From CALDTK01 sp965215115 (GTDB lineage Bacteria; Bacteroidota; Bacteroidia; Chitinophagales; Saprospiraceae): a DNA stretch of 64,000 bases. The notes beneath the pieces were generated by a model. It did not search any database, was not told the origin of the DNA, and worked only from the letters and a program-made list of their open reading frames with translations. A program made the position numbers and the translations under genes. Of the stretch, positions 7,590-14,753 are shown piece by piece; position 1 is the stretch's first letter; each line of letters opens with the position of its first letter. The stretch is from NCBI GenBank assembly GCA_965215115.1, contig OZ244050.1, forward strand, positions 5,183,587-5,247,586. The letters run 5' to 3'.

Positions 7590-10379
7590 GTGATCGAATA
7601 CTCCCCCCTCCGACGCATCGTTTTGGCGCTGTTGGCGCTCGTCTGCGCCCTCTCCGCCGGCGCTACCCACAACCGCGCCGGCGAGATCCGCGTGAGGCAG
7701 GTCGGCCCGCTAACCCTCGAGGTCACGGTCGTCACCTACACCGCGTTCCAGGGCAACTCCCGCGACGCGGACCGCGACGCGGTGGTCGTGAACTGGGGCG
7801 ACATGACGGCCGACTCGGTGCTGCGCGCCAACGGACGCCTCGACGGTCGGTTCCGTAAGGGCGAGCCGATCGGGACCAACATCCAGGTCAACTTCTACAC
7901 CGCGCGCCACACCTACGGCGGGCGTGGGTGCTACGTGATAGGGATGGGCGACCCGAACCGCGTCGACAACATCCGCAACATCAACAACGGCGGCTCGGTC
8001 GATGTCGAGTTCTACATCCGGACCCAGTACTGCTTCCTCAACGCCGACTTCCAAGGGCCCAACAGTACCCCCGAACTCCTCCAGGCCCCGATCGACGAGG
8101 GCTGCGTCGGACAGACCTTCACCCACAACCCCAACGCCTTCGACCCGGACGGCGATTCGCTGGCGTACCGCCTCGGGGTCCCCCTCCGCGGGGAGGGCGT
8201 CCCGGTGACCAACTACCAGCTCCCGGGTGAGTTCGGCGGCAACCCGGGGACGAACAACTTCTCCCTCGACCAGCGCACCGGGACCATCACCTGGGCGACG
8301 CCCCAGCAGGCGGGTAACTACAACGTCGTGATCCGCGTGATCAGCTACCGCGCCGGCCAGGCGATCGACACGACGGTGCGCGACATGCAGATCACGATCC
8401 GGACCTGCGAGAACCGCCCGCCCGTGGTCGAGGTCGCCAACGAGTTTTGCCTCGTCACCGGCGAGACGCTTACCCTCAACCCGACGGCGACGGCCCCGGT
8501 CTTCGACGACGGGCAGCAGGTGCGGCTCACGGCCACGAGCCCGACGCTCACGCCCGGCTTCTTCGCCCCGGCCACCTGGAATGGCGACAGCCTCTACCAT
8601 CCGCAACCGTGGACCCGGGAGTACCGCTGGCAGACGGCCTGCGAACACGCGGCCCGCTTCCCGTACCAGGTCATCTTCAAGGCCACCGACGACGCCGCCA
8701 CCCTGGGGCAGCCCAACAACCTCAGCCGGCTGGAGGTCGTGACGATCAAGGTGTCCGCCCCGCCGCCGCAAGACCTGCGCGTGTCGGCCGACAATGGACT
8801 CGTCGACCTGTCGTGGGAGGCGCCCTACGTCTGCGAGGACGCGCGCGAGCGCTTCTTCTTCGGCTTCAGCGTGTGGCGGCGCGAAGGGTCCAACCCCTTC
8901 CCGTACGACAGTTGCCGCCAGGGCCTCGACGGGCGTGGGTACAGCCGGATTGCCATCGCGCAAAAGACCCAGAGCAACGGTAGGTACGTCTTCGTCGACG
9001 ACAACACCGAGCGCGGCCGCACTTACTGCTACCGGGTGTTGGCGCAGTTCGTCCGCTACACGGCGACCAACAAACCCTTCAACTCCGTAGAGTCCCTGCC
9101 GAGCGCCGAGGTCTGCATCCAGAGTTCGCGGGACCTGCCCTTACTCACCAAGGTGGACGTCCTGAGCACGGACGCGGCCGCCGGTTCGATCGACGTGCGG
9201 TGGACGCCGCCGCTGCCGAGCGACCTCGACACGACCGTGAACCGCGCGCCTTACACCTACACGGTGCTCCGGAGCCCCGGCGTCGGCACGAGCAATTTCG
9301 TCGCCGTGCCCGGTACGGAGCGGACCTACCCCTCGTACGCCGCGCTCACCCGCGACACACAGTACGTCGACACCGGCTTGAATACCCTCTCGCAGGGCTA
9401 TACCTACGCTATCCGGTTCGCGAGCGCCGGGCAGACCACGCCGCTGCCGCCGCTCTCGTCGTCGAGTGTCTTCCTCACCGCCGCCCCCGCCAACCAGGCT
9501 ACGCGGCTCTCGTGGACGAGCAGCACGAGTTGGGAGAACGTCTCGTATGCGGTCTTGCGACAAAACGCCGCGGGCCAGTTCGACACCCTCGCGCGCGTCA
9601 CCGCGACGAGCTACCTCGACCGCGACCTCGTCAACGGCCGGGAGTACTGCTACAGGATCGTGGCGGTCGGGACCTACGGCGTGAGTACGATCTACAGTCC
9701 GCTCATCAACAACAGCCAGCGCAGTTGCTCGGTGCCGAGCGACGTCGACGGTCCGTGTCCGCCGACCTTTACCGTGCAGACGATCTGCGACGAGCTCTCG
9801 GCGAGCAATACGAATCCACCCTACCCCACGACGATCACCTACGGTTTTGGCGGAAGCTGCACGCCCGCCCCCGACCTCGCCGCCGTCCGGGTCTACAGCG
9901 CGTCGGACTCCACCGGCGGCGGTCGCGTCCTCCTGGCCGAACTCCCCTACCCCGCCGAGCAGAGCTTCACGATCCGGGACGAGCAGCAGATCGCGCGCTG
10001 CTACGTCCTGAGTGCCGTGGACAGCATCGGCAACGAGGGCGAGTTTACGGCGCCGTTCTGCGTGACGAACTGCCCGCTGTACCAACTGCCGAACGTGTTT
10101 ACGCCCAACGGCGACAACCAGCACGACGTGCTCCGCCCGCGCATCAACCGCTTCGTGGAGCGCGTCGAGATCGCGGTCTTCAATCGCTGGGGCGTCAAGG
10201 TCTACGAGAGCGAGGACCCGCTGCTCGGCTGGGACGGGACGACCCTCGGCGGGGAGCCCGTCAACGACGGGACGTATCTCTACAAGTGTCGCGTCTTCGA
10301 GCGCCAGGCGGACGGCAGCGTGGTCGAGGTCGGGAACGCGCCGCTGAGTGGCGCCATCGAGGTGCTGCGCGGGGGATAG
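7590..10379 (+). CDS. Surface protein with gliding-motility-associated C-terminal domain
   Basis: 929 residues from a GTG start, with a Sec signal peptide (RRIVLALLALVCALSAG near residues 9-25). The body is a series of beta-sandwich segments, including fibronectin-III-like stretches between about 390 and 700. The last 100 residues begin LPNVFTPNGDNQHDVLRP, the signature of the gliding-motility-associated C-terminal domain, a T9SS type B-like sorting signal. The product is therefore probably attached to or released from the outer membrane. GTG at 7590 is chosen because it directly precedes the signal peptide and follows TTACCTTG. A longer open frame upstream is rfbD read out of phase. One strict and one loose element copy lie inside, at 9552 and 9844. 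Confidence 0.88.
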   Translation: MIEYSPLRRIVLALLALVCALSAGATHNRAGEIRVRQVGPLTLEVTVVTYTAFQGNSRDADRDAVVVNWGDMTADSVLRANGRLDGRFRKGEPIGTNIQVNFYTARHTYGGRGCYVIGMGDPNRVDNIRNINNGGSVDVEFYIRTQYCFLNADFQGPNSTPELLQAPIDEGCVGQTFTHNPNAFDPDGDSLAYRLGVPLRGEGVPVTNYQLPGEFGGNPGTNNFSLDQRTGTITWATPQQAGNYNVVIRVISYRAGQAIDTTVRDMQITIRTCENRPPVVEVANEFCLVTGETLTLNPTATAPVFDDGQQVRLTATSPTLTPGFFAPATWNGDSLYHPQPWTREYRWQTACEHAARFPYQVIFKATDDAATLGQPNNLSRLEVVTIKVSAPPPQDLRVSADNGLVDLSWEAPYVCEDARERFFFGFSVWRREGSNPFPYDSCRQGLDGRGYSRIAIAQKTQSNGRYVFVDDNTERGRTYCYRVLAQFVRYTATNKPFNSVESLPSAEVCIQSSRDLPLLTKVDVLSTDAAAGSIDVRWTPPLPSDLDTTVNRAPYTYTVLRSPGVGTSNFVAVPGTERTYPSYAALTRDTQYVDTGLNTLSQGYTYAIRFASAGQTTPLPPLSSSSVFLTAAPANQATRLSWTSSTSWENVSYAVLRQNAAGQFDTLARVTATSYLDRDLVNGREYCYRIVAVGTYGVSTIYSPLINNSQRSCSVPSDVDGPCPPTFTVQTICDELSASNTNPPYPTTITYGFGGSCTPAPDLAAVRVYSASDSTGGGRVLLAELPYPAEQSFTIRDEQQIARCYVLSAVDSIGNEGEFTAPFCVTNCPLYQLPNVFTPNGDNQHDVLRPRINRFVERVEIAVFNRWGVKVYESEDPLLGWDGTTLGGEPVNDGTYLYKCRVFERQADGSVVEVGNAPLSGAIEVLRGG
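9552..9566 (-). repeat. GTTTT-minihairpin element, GTC/GAC stem
   Basis: Plus strand GTCTTGCGACAAAAC; on the other strand GTTTT, stem GTC/GAC, loop GCAA. The stem is fully compensated and unlike the canonical one. Encodes LRQN in the gliding-type protein. A looser inverted copy with one G-T wobble pair lies at 9844-9858 (GTTTTGGCGGAAGCT). Confidence 0.75.
9844..9858 (+). repeat. GTTTT-minihairpin element, loose copy with wobble pair
   Basis: GTTTTGGCGGAAGCT: loop GGAA, outermost stem pair G-T. Opposite in orientation to 9552-9566, 277 bp away. Confidence 0.5.
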
Positions 10380-10393
10380 GCCACGGATGAGGC

Positions 10394-10408
10394 GGCTTTC
10401 GCCAAAAC
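10394..10408 (-). repeat. GTTTT-minihairpin element, canonical form
   Basis: Plus strand GGCTTTCGCCAAAAC in the 78-bp gap before ribE. A loose inverted copy with one stem mismatch (GTTTTGGCGTAAGCA) lies inside ribE at 10915-10929. Confidence 0.9.
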
Positions 10409-10457
10409 CTGCCCCACGCTCGACGGTTTCCTGTTCGGTCAGTACTGAAGGGAGCGC

Positions 10458-11051
10458 ATGTTCACGGGAATCATCAAGGCCATCGGCGAGGTGCGCGCGA
10501 TCGAGCGCGAGGGCACGAACGTTCACTTCACGGTCGCTTCCCCCATTTCACGTGAGACCAGCGTCGACCAGAGCGTCGCGCACGACGGCGTCTGCCTCAC
10601 GGTGACGCGGCGCAACGAAGAAAGCCATACCGTGACAGCGATCCAGGAGACGCTCGATCGCACGACCCTCGGCGAATGGGCGGTCGGGACGCGCGTCAAC
10701 CTAGAGTTCGCGATGCAGGCCGGGGCACGCCTCGACGGGCACATGGTCCAGGGCCACGTCGACTGCACGGCCGAATGCACGTACGTCGACGACGTAGACG
10801 GCAGTTGGAACTACCGCTTCCGCTTCGAGCCGAGCGAGGAGCGCGTGCTGGTGGACAAGGGCAGTATCTGCATCAGCGGCGTAAGCCTTACGGTGGTGAA
10901 GCCGACGCGCGACAGTTTTGGCGTAAGCATCATCCCTTATACTTATGAGCATACCGGCTTTCGGGACCTGCGGGTGGGGAGTTGGGTCAATCTGGAGTTT
11001 GATGTGATTGGGAAGTACGTGGTGCAGTACGCGCGGTTGTATGGAAAGTAG
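10458..11051 (+). CDS. ribE: Riboflavin synthase, alpha subunit
   Basis: 197 residues with the two-fold internal repeat of riboflavin synthase, which dismutates two 6,7-dimethyl-8-ribityllumazine molecules to riboflavin. The diagnostic N-terminus MFTGII is present, as are the paired lumazine-binding segments: DGVCLTV near residue 40 with HMVQGHVD near residue 95, and KGSICISGVSLTV near residue 133. It follows the gliding-type gene after 78 bp that hold one element copy. No other rib gene is seen nearby. Confidence 0.95.
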   Translation: MFTGIIKAIGEVRAIEREGTNVHFTVASPISRETSVDQSVAHDGVCLTVTRRNEESHTVTAIQETLDRTTLGEWAVGTRVNLEFAMQAGARLDGHMVQGHVDCTAECTYVDDVDGSWNYRFRFEPSEERVLVDKGSICISGVSLTVVKPTRDSFGVSIIPYTYEHTGFRDLRVGSWVNLEFDVIGKYVVQYARLYGK

Positions 11052-11057
11052 GACAGG

Positions 11058-11135
11058 GAGGGCTGGGGCGGGGAATAGGACACGAGGGGCACGAGGGAGA
11101 CACGAGGGGCACGAGGGCTGGGGCGGGGGGCGGCG
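11058..11135. repeat. ACACGAGGGGCACGAGGG-type direct repeats
   Basis: Purine-rich 18-bp units, GACACGAGGGGCACGAGG, occur twice with flanking G-rich sequence in the gap after ribE. No ORF or RNA gene is recognisable here. Confidence 0.6.
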
Positions 11136-11222
11136 GCGCGGTGTGGGTTCTGTGACACGGCGGTGGTCGTCTTGCTTTCCGATGAGCCAAACCTGAGGGG
11201 TGGGACGGTGGTTACCAACACT

Positions 11223-12440
11223 ATGCGTACGAGCACATTGATTCAGCAGGCCGTCGGGGTAGGTCTGATCGCCTCGCTGGCCGCCTGCCACTCCAACTCC
11301 GTCAAGACGCTTGGCGGCAATGACAAAGACCCTATTACGCGGGCCGTCGTCACGGGGTACGTCTTTCAGCCCGAACTGATCGACGCCACCGATGAGCGCG
11401 TGGCTGAGCTCAAGGTGCCGGCGGGCTTCAAGATCGCCAAGTACGCCGATGGGCTCGGTAAGCCGCGCATGCTCGCCGTGCGCGAGGACGGCACGGCCTA
11501 CGTGACGCGCCGCGAGGGCGACGTCTGGATGCTGCGCGACGCCGACGGCGACGGTAAGGCCGAGACGAAGAAAAAGGTCCTCGACTACAAGGGCATCCAC
11601 GGGCTCGCGCTGCGCGGCGACGACGAACTTTACCTGGTGGCGGTCAACGAGGTCGTCAAGACGAGGCTCAAGCCCGACGGTACTTTCGGGGCGCTGGATA
11701 CGATCGCGAAAGGTTTGCCGGAAGGCGGACAGCACGCCAACCGCACCATTGAGTTCGGGCCCAACGGTAAGCTCTACGTCTCGATCGGGAGCACGTGCAA
11801 CGCCTGCAAGGAGACCAGCGACCTCAACGCCACCCTCGTCGAGATGAACGCCGACGGCTCGGGCCGGCGCATCTACGCCAAGGGCCTCCGCAACACGATC
11901 GGCTTCGACTGGCACCCGGCCAGCGGGACGCTCTTCGGCCTCGACCACGGCATCGACTGGCTCGGCGACGACGCCCAGCGCGAGGAGCTCAACGAGATCA
12001 AGGAGGGCGCGCACTACGGCTGGCCCTACGTGTACGGCGACGGGCACGTCAACCCTGCCGACGAGCCCGACGACGAGAGCATCGAGGCGTTCAAGCGCCG
12101 CGTCACGACGCCCGTGATGACGTACACGGCCCACAGCGCGCCGCTCGACATGGTGTTCTACCGCGGGGGGCAGTTCCCGGCCGAGTACAGGGGCGACGCC
12201 ATCGTGACGATGCGCGGGAGCTGGAACCGCAGCAAGCCCTCGGGCTACAAGCTGGTCCGCATCCGCTTCGACGAGCAGGGACGGCCCGTGGCGTTCGCGG
12301 ACTTCGTAACCAACTTCCTGCGCGACGGGGACAAGAAGCAGATGGGGCGCGTAGTGGGTCTAGCGGAGATGCCGGATGGGTCGATGCTGGTGACGGATGA
12401 TAACAATGGGGTGGTGTATCGGGTGAGTTATGGGGGGTGA
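11223..12440 (+). CDS. PQQ-type glucose/sorbosone dehydrogenase-like lipoprotein
   Basis: 405 residues. The N-terminus MRTSTLIQQAVGVGLIASLAAC is a lipoprotein signal with lipobox LAAC, so the mature protein is probably membrane-anchored. The body fits a six-bladed beta-propeller of the PQQ-dependent sugar dehydrogenase (GDH/YliI, sorbosone dehydrogenase) family: KYADGLGKPRMLAVREDG, HANRTIEFGPNGKLYVSIGS near residue 180, GLRNTIGFDWHP near 225, and REELNEIKEGAHYGWPYVYG near 255. Substrate and cofactor are inferred from family only. An open frame 20 codons longer exists, but the lipobox fixes the start at 11223. Confidence 0.85.
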   Translation: MRTSTLIQQAVGVGLIASLAACHSNSVKTLGGNDKDPITRAVVTGYVFQPELIDATDERVAELKVPAGFKIAKYADGLGKPRMLAVREDGTAYVTRREGDVWMLRDADGDGKAETKKKVLDYKGIHGLALRGDDELYLVAVNEVVKTRLKPDGTFGALDTIAKGLPEGGQHANRTIEFGPNGKLYVSIGSTCNACKETSDLNATLVEMNADGSGRRIYAKGLRNTIGFDWHPASGTLFGLDHGIDWLGDDAQREELNEIKEGAHYGWPYVYGDGHVNPADEPDDESIEAFKRRVTTPVMTYTAHSAPLDMVFYRGGQFPAEYRGDAIVTMRGSWNRSKPSGYKLVRIRFDEQGRPVAFADFVTNFLRDGDKKQMGRVVGLAEMPDGSMLVTDDNNGVVYRVSYGG

Positions 12441-12449
12441 GGGAGTTTG

Positions 12450-12483
12450 GGGTCTAGGGTCTAGGGTCTAGGGTCTAGGGTAG
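12450..12483. repeat. GGGTCTA heptamer tandem repeat
   Basis: Four perfect GGGTCTA units (12450-12477) followed by GGGTAG, in the gap between the dehydrogenase and the pseudogene. Heptamers like this are prone to slippage. Confidence 0.9.
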
Positions 12484-12590
12484 AATTCTTGTTTCGCTAC
12501 TAAAGACTTGCAGCATGACAGGTTCACCTTACGGACATCAGCAATTCCTGCGCGACAGCGGCACATTGACTTTTGGCGTCGGCGCTGCCG

Positions 12591-12605
12591 GTTTTGCCGG
12601 AAGGC
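12591..12605 (+). repeat. GTTTT-minihairpin element, GCC stem and GGAA loop
   Basis: GTTTTGCCGGAAGGC. Left half of the closest inverted pair in the window; only 7 bp separate it from 12613-12627. Lies in the oxidoreductase pseudogene. Confidence 0.9.
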
Positions 12606-12612
12606 GTAGGGT

Positions 12613-12627
12613 GGCTTTCGCCAAAAC
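12613..12627 (-). repeat. GTTTT-minihairpin element, canonical form
   Basis: Plus strand GGCTTTCGCCAAAAC. Right half of the 37-bp inverted pair at the pseudogene frame break. Confidence 0.9.
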
Positions 12628-13170
12628 CTGTGCTGCCGGCACCTAAGCCGACGGGACAACCGATGCCGAAGTTGGAGGAACCCCTCGGCTTGCCGCCGGA
12701 GCAGCGCATCGGCGTGACCCTCGTCGGGCTCGGCGCATATGTCCTCGGCCAGATCGCGCCGAATCTGGCGAATACGCAGTACTGCAAACGCGCTGCGCTC
12801 GTCACTGGCAACCGCGACAAGTCCCAGACCGTAGCGCGGGCCTACGGCATCGCCGACGAGCACCTATACAGCTACGACGACTTCGCGCGAATCGCCGAGG
12901 ACGCCAGCGTGGACGTGGTCTACGTTATCCTCCCGAACGCCATGTGCCGCGAATCGTCCCGAACACCAATCAATTCGCCGCCATGCTCGACGAGATGGGC
13001 GCCTCCATCCGCGAAGATCGAGCGCCGAAGACGGCCGGCGAGGAAGGCCCGAAGGACATGCGGCTGATGGGAGCCATTTATAGGGCGGCTGAGACGGGCA
13101 AGGAGGTGAGCGTGTAGGGGGCGCTGCTGAGGGCGCGCAAAGGCAGCCAGCCAAACGCCCCAAACGCCCC

Positions 13171-13581
13171 CTACCCCACCACCGTCGCCACGATCTCCCG
13201 CGCCCCGCCCCGCTCCCGGTACTCGCACAGGTAGATCCCCTGCCAGGTGCCGAGCAGCAGTTCGCCGTTGCCGAATGGCAGCGCCAACTGCACGCCTGAC
13301 AGCATCGCCTTCACGTGGGCCGGCATGTCGTCCGGGCCCTCGAGCGTGTGTCGCATCCCCGGCATGCGTTCGGGGGCGAGCTGGTCGAAGTACAGGTCGA
13401 GGTCGTGCCGCACGTCCGGGTCGGCGTTCTCGTTGAGGCACAGCCCGGCGGAGGTGTGCCGCAGGAGGAGCAGGAGGAGGCCGTCGCCTTTCGGCAAAAC
13501 GAGCTGCGACATCACTTCCCGAGTGACGAGGTGAAAGCCCCGGGGTTTTGGCGAAAGCCGGAGTATCGAGTGCTGAATCAT
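13171..13581 (-). CDS. yjbQ: YjbQ-family protein (UPF0047)
   Basis: 136 residues, the standard size. Family landmarks: PRGFHLVT near residue 13, RHTSAGLCLNENADPDVR near 40, EGPDDMPAHVKAML near 80, and GTWQGIYLCEYRERGG near 113. The conserved His residues suggest a metal or phosphate site; E. coli YjbQ has been linked to thiamine-phosphate-synthase-like activity. ATG at 13581 gives the family N-terminus. Two inverted element copies supply residues 8-13 (LSPKP) and 28-32 (VLPKG), sitting just before a conserved strand and in a variable loop. Length is unchanged compared with relatives, so they replaced rather than added sequence. Confidence 0.9.
   Translation of the reverse strand: MIQHSILRLSPKPRGFHLVTREVMSQLVLPKGDGLLLLLLRHTSAGLCLNENADPDVRHDLDLYFDQLAPERMPGMRHTLEGPDDMPAHVKAMLSGVQLALPFGNGELLLGTWQGIYLCEYRERGGAREIVATVVG
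13486..13500 (-). repeat. GTTTT-minihairpin element, GCC stem
   Basis: Plus strand GCCTTTCGGCAAAAC; stem GCC/GGC, loop GAAA. In yjbQ, encoding VLPKG. Inverted partner 44 bp away. Confidence 0.9.
13545..13559 (+). repeat. GTTTT-minihairpin element, canonical form
   Basis: GTTTTGGCGAAAGCC near the 5' end of yjbQ, encoding LSPKP. Partner at 13486-13500. Confidence 0.9.
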
Positions 13582-13654
13582 GCCTCGGGAAACATGCGCG
13601 CAGGCCGCGGATAGTTCGCACATTCGTCGCCCGGTTCCCGTTGCACCAGACCTT

Positions 13655-14548
13655 ATGCACCCAACCATCGCCGTCGCGGGCGCCACCGGAGACCTCGGCC
13701 ACCGCATCGTGGTCGCCCTCGTGGCACGGGGCGCCGCCGTCCGGGCGCTCATCCGCCCCGGCACCCCCGAAGACGACCAGGCCAAGCTCACGCGTGCCGG
13801 CGCCCGCCTCGCGATCGCGACCCCGATGAACGTCATCGAGATGCGGCAGGCGCTCCTCGGCGCGGATGGTGTCGTCTCGGCGCTCAATGGCCTGCGCGAC
13901 GTGATCATCGACCGGCAGACGGTGCTACTGAACGCCGCCGTCCAGGCCAAGGTCCCGCGCTTTATCCCGTCGGACTTCTCGGCGGAGTTTCGCCACGTGG
14001 CGCAGGGCACGAACCGCAATCTCGAGCTGCGCCAGGAGTTCATGCTCACCGCCTCGGCGGCGCCCATCGCGGTGACCTCGGTGCTGAACGGTGCCTTCAT
14101 GGACATGCTCGGTGCCGAGATGCCGATCATTCAGCCGGGCATCAAGCGCGTCCTGTACTGGGGCTCGGCCGAGCAAGCGCTCGACTTCACCGCCAAGGAC
14201 GATGTCGCCGCCTACGTGGCTGCCGTCGTCACGGACCCGGCGCCCACGCCCCGCTGGCTGCGGATCGCCGGCGAGACCACGACCGCGAAAGGGCTGGCCG
14301 CCACGATGACCGCGGTGACGGGCGACACCTACAAAACGCAGTGGGCCGGCAACATGACCACGCTCGGTACGATGATCCGTGTCGCCAAACTTGCCGCCGG
14401 GGATGACGAGGTCTTCCCTACCTATCAAGGGATGCAGTACATGCGGGACATGTTTAGCGGGAGGGGCAAGCTGAAGGCGCTCGATAACGAAAGATATCCT
14501 GAGTTGACTTGGACGGGGGTAGCGCAAGTGATGCGGGGGAGGAACTAG
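13655..14548 (+). CDS. NmrA/isoflavone-reductase-like NAD(P)-binding protein
   Basis: 297 residues. N-terminal Rossmann motif AGATGDLG at residues 7-14, followed by RALIRPG (NADP-type basic residue) and a GADGVVSALNGLRDV segment typical of NmrA-like atypical short-chain dehydrogenases. PRFIPSDFSAEF near residue 100 matches the family substrate-side loop. It may be a redox sensor or a reductase; the substrate is unknown. Divergent from yjbQ with a 73-bp gap. Confidence 0.8.
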   Translation: MHPTIAVAGATGDLGHRIVVALVARGAAVRALIRPGTPEDDQAKLTRAGARLAIATPMNVIEMRQALLGADGVVSALNGLRDVIIDRQTVLLNAAVQAKVPRFIPSDFSAEFRHVAQGTNRNLELRQEFMLTASAAPIAVTSVLNGAFMDMLGAEMPIIQPGIKRVLYWGSAEQALDFTAKDDVAAYVAAVVTDPAPTPRWLRIAGETTTAKGLAATMTAVTGDTYKTQWAGNMTTLGTMIRVAKLAAGDDEVFPTYQGMQYMRDMFSGRGKLKALDNERYPELTWTGVAQVMRGRN

Positions 14549-14753
14549 AAGAAGGAATGACGTCCGTCGGCCCGCGCTTCGCCGCGGCGTTAAGCGCTTG
14601 AGCAATAGGCTACGGCTACGCAATTACGGACCGACTTCATCCTTTCCGCCGAGTGTAGTACAGCATGTTGCTCCTCGAAGCATAGCTGCGGCGCCCGCTC
14701 ACCACTTCGAGACGGTGGCGCCACCGGCCCTAACCGCAACCTGTACCCCACCT

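Larger units (their letters stand above)
12515..13117 (+). pseudogene. Broken Gfo/Idh/MocA-family oxidoreductase
   Basis: Three pieces in two frames. Frame 2 from ATG 12515 gives a Tat-like signal (QFLRDSGTLTFGVGAAGF). Frame 0 gives the Rossmann fold (RIGVTLVGLGAY near 12705 to DVVYVILPNAMCRE near 12950). Frame 2 again gives the family C-terminus (FAAMLDEMGASIREDR ... GAIYRAAETGKEVSV), ending at TAG 13115. The central third of the usual protein, including the EKP motif region, is missing, so a large deletion is present. The first frame change is at 12591-12627, a 37-bp inverted pair of the 15-bp element. Removing those 37 bp joins the signal-peptide frame to the Rossmann frame. Inactive as a gene. 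Confidence 0.8.

Noticed and set aside
14549..14753. Possible small gene or RNA between the NmrA-like and OmpA-family genes
   Set aside because: No start with coding character, no stable conserved fold and no repeat copy was found.
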